A DNA stretch of 64,000 bases from JBBDMC01 sp963826055 (lineage in GTDB: Bacteria > Pseudomonadota > Alphaproteobacteria > Rhizobiales > Kaistiaceae). Both the position numbers and the translations under genes were made by a program. Each line of letters begins with the position of its first letter. Within the stretch, counting starts at the first letter, position 1. The stretch spans positions 124,001 to 188,000 of the forward strand of contig CAWGVO010000009.1 of the NCBI GenBank assembly GCA_963826055.1. The letters run 5' to 3'. Shown here piece by piece: positions 63,934 through 64,000 of this stretch. The notes under the pieces are model-generated. The model was not told the DNA's origin. It saw only the letters and a program-made list of their open reading frames with translations, and did not search any database.

Positions 63934-64000
63934 CCCCGTCAGGGGTGGTCTGGTGCCGTCCACTGATGCTGGAACCCGTTGGATCACGGGGCGGCAAGCT

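Overview
The window is high-GC DNA from a Gram-negative bacterium, most probably an alphaproteobacterium. This rests on an Mla retrograde lipid-transport operon whose permease carries an N-terminal STAS domain, an arsC-aquaporin pair, many SDR, enolase-superfamily and TAXI-TRAP catabolic genes, LacI-type local regulators and a CPA2 antiporter. No genus can be named from sequence alone. There is no rRNA gene, CRISPR array, transposase or phage gene. The only RNA gene I find is a tRNA-Arg(CCG) at 49392-49468.

Layout. 1-9.6 kb holds core-type genes: mlaE-mlaF-mlaD (minus), a periplasmic thioredoxin with a CcdA-like membrane partner, arsC and an aquaporin, a ferritin-like/Fe-S/CDGSH fusion protein, an AGE-family sugar epimerase and pyrC. 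Many of these carry single-base frame breaks, more likely assembly errors than true decay because both sides of every break stay conserved. 9.9-12.6 kb is a small operon with a dihydroxyphthalate-decarboxylase-like protein, an HpcH/HpaI aldolase and an amidohydrolase. 12.8-15.9 kb is an orphan ParA-type ATPase followed by a 703-residue protein with ten 44-residue repeats and the C-terminal lobe of an acyl-CoA synthetase. 16.2-27.3 kb is a first catabolic island with a sulfatase, a hydratase-like protein, a TAXI-TRAP transporter, several SDRs, a LacI regulator, a PanE-like reductase and an enolase-superfamily enzyme. A perfect LacI-type palindrome lies between divergent sigma-70-like promoters.

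27.3-49.3 kb is a second catabolic island that appears to be one regulon. A LacI-type regulator (33049-34044) lies among four copies of an 18-bp palindrome (consensus close to ATGATATACGAATATCAT), one at each main promoter region. These regions precede (i) two ABC permeases, an amidohydrolase, two paralogous Cys-rich proteins of unknown function and a VOC protein; (ii) a sugar-acid dehydratase-like enzyme, E1-alpha, E1-beta and E2 of a 2-oxoacid dehydrogenase, a fucose-isomerase-like protein, the ABC ATPase and a small membrane protein; (iii) the ABC binding protein, an esterase, a class I fumarase-like enzyme and a class III CoA-transferase; (iv) a sulfatase divergent from a CitE-like lyase. 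A reasonable inference is uptake, desulfation and ester cleavage of a substrate whose carbon is drained through hydratase, CoA-transferase and lyase steps and a 2-oxoacid dehydrogenase. The substrate is unknown.

49.4-64 kb returns to general functions: the tRNA, a CPA2 antiporter, an NfrB-like c-di-GMP-responsive glycosyltransferase next to wecB, an SDR, a GNAT plus RimK-type ATP-grasp ligase pair, an MFS exporter, a four-gene iron/polyamine-type ABC importer and a single-domain response regulator. The strongest leads for something undescribed are the ParA/repeat-protein pair, the tandem Cys-rich paralogues with their shared-operator regulon, and the NfrB-WecB pair.
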